64,000 bases of DNA from Pseudomonadota bacterium (GTDB lineage: Bacteria > Pseudomonadota > Gammaproteobacteria > Ga0077536), in NCBI GenBank assembly GCA_016719885.1, contig JADJYF010000010.1:186001-250000 (forward strand). Reading direction: 5' to 3'. A program made the translations under genes and the position numbers. Position 1 is the stretch's first letter. Each line of letters starts with the position of its first letter. The notes beneath the pieces are model-generated. The model saw only the letters and a program-made list of their open reading frames with translations. It was not told the origin of the DNA and made no database searches. Positions 61,970-64,000 of this stretch are shown here, one piece after another.

Positions 61970-61992
61970 TTTAAGCGCGCACAGCCCCATTT
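61965..61992 (+). promoter_or_regulatory. Sigma-32 heat-shock promoter of clpB
   Basis: CTTGATT (61965-61971) and CCCCATTT (61985-61992) are separated by 13 bases, close to the RpoH consensus CTTGAAA-N13-CCCCATNT. The -35 contains the pgeF stop codon TGA (61967-61969). Transcription would start near 62000, some 30 bases before clpB. Confidence 0.75.
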
Positions 61993-62028
61993 CCTTGGCA
62001 TTCGTCCGACTCTTCGAGGAAACGCTGC

Positions 62029-64000
<1,972 letters not shown>

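Overview
The window looks like chromosome from a high-G+C (roughly two-thirds by eye) gammaproteobacterium. The evidence is gene content and order: dapF-DUF484-xerC-hslV-hslU-DUF971-ubiE-ubiJ-ubiB as one minus-strand run, purM/DUF2066/perM/hda, ilvB-ilvN-ilvC-pssA, PP0621-pilS-pilR, sucC-sucD, nadE, bamD, rluD, pgeF, clpB. The lineage cannot be named from this; an uncultured relative of Chromatiales/Nevskiales/Xanthomonadales-type bacteria fits. No rRNA, tRNA, CRISPR array, prophage or IS transposase was seen. Coding density is very high and many neighbouring genes overlap by 4 bases.

Layout. 1-2.4 kb: end of gpmI, then ctpA. 2.5-12.4 kb (minus): ubiquinone genes, HslVU protease, XerC, DapF, a TraB/GumN protein and NagZ. 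12.4-18.7 kb: two Opp/Dpp-type permeases without ATPases, a family-5 binding lipoprotein, an L,D-transpeptidase and several unrecognised or weakly characterised proteins, which suggests murein-peptide work. 18.7-25.4 kb (minus): rlmD, a DEDDy exonuclease, cysM, a PagL-like lipid A deacylase, rimI, a family-4-like uracil-DNA glycosylase and leuA. 25.5-31.5 kb: a catabolic block (enoyl-CoA hydratase, epoxide hydrolase, meta-cleavage-type hydrolase, CarAa-like Rieske oxygenase, GntR regulator, 2Fe-2S ferredoxin, SRPBCC protein) lying between pssA and leuA, genes that are often adjacent. 31.5-35.9 kb (minus): pssA, ilvC, ilvN, ilvB. 36.2-46.5 kb: proS, acyP, yihY, an ArsC-like protein, wrbA, hda, perM, DUF2066, purM, trmJ, suhB. 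46.5-55.2 kb: a DPM1/GtrB-like glycosyltransferase, two tandem TMTC-like GT-C membrane proteins, pilA, pilR, pilS and PP0621. 55.4-64 kb: sucCD, nadE, bamD, rluD, pgeF and the first two thirds of clpB.

Two features stand out. First, nine loci carry REP palindromes of two families that share one architecture: a G-rich tetranucleotide (GTAG or GTGG), an 8-bp stem and a 2-base loop. They are usually inverted pairs (REPIN-like) and seven of the nine lie where two genes converge. Four genes take their stop codon from a REP, and other reading frames run straight through REPs into neighbouring genes. No RAYT transposase is encoded here. Second, a type IV pilus block places two TMTC-like proteins directly downstream of pilA and convergent with a polyprenyl-phosphate sugar transferase-like gene. 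This makes a candidate, otherwise unproven, pilin O-glycosylation module. A good sigma-54 -24/-12 element lies upstream of pilA, next to pilSR.

Regulatory elements that can be supported include this sigma-54 site, a sigma-32 promoter for clpB whose -35 contains the pgeF stop codon, a palindromic operator between the GntR gene and the Rieske oxygenase, strong hairpin terminators after pilA and the PagL-like gene, and 12-bp inverted repeats between purM and DUF2066.
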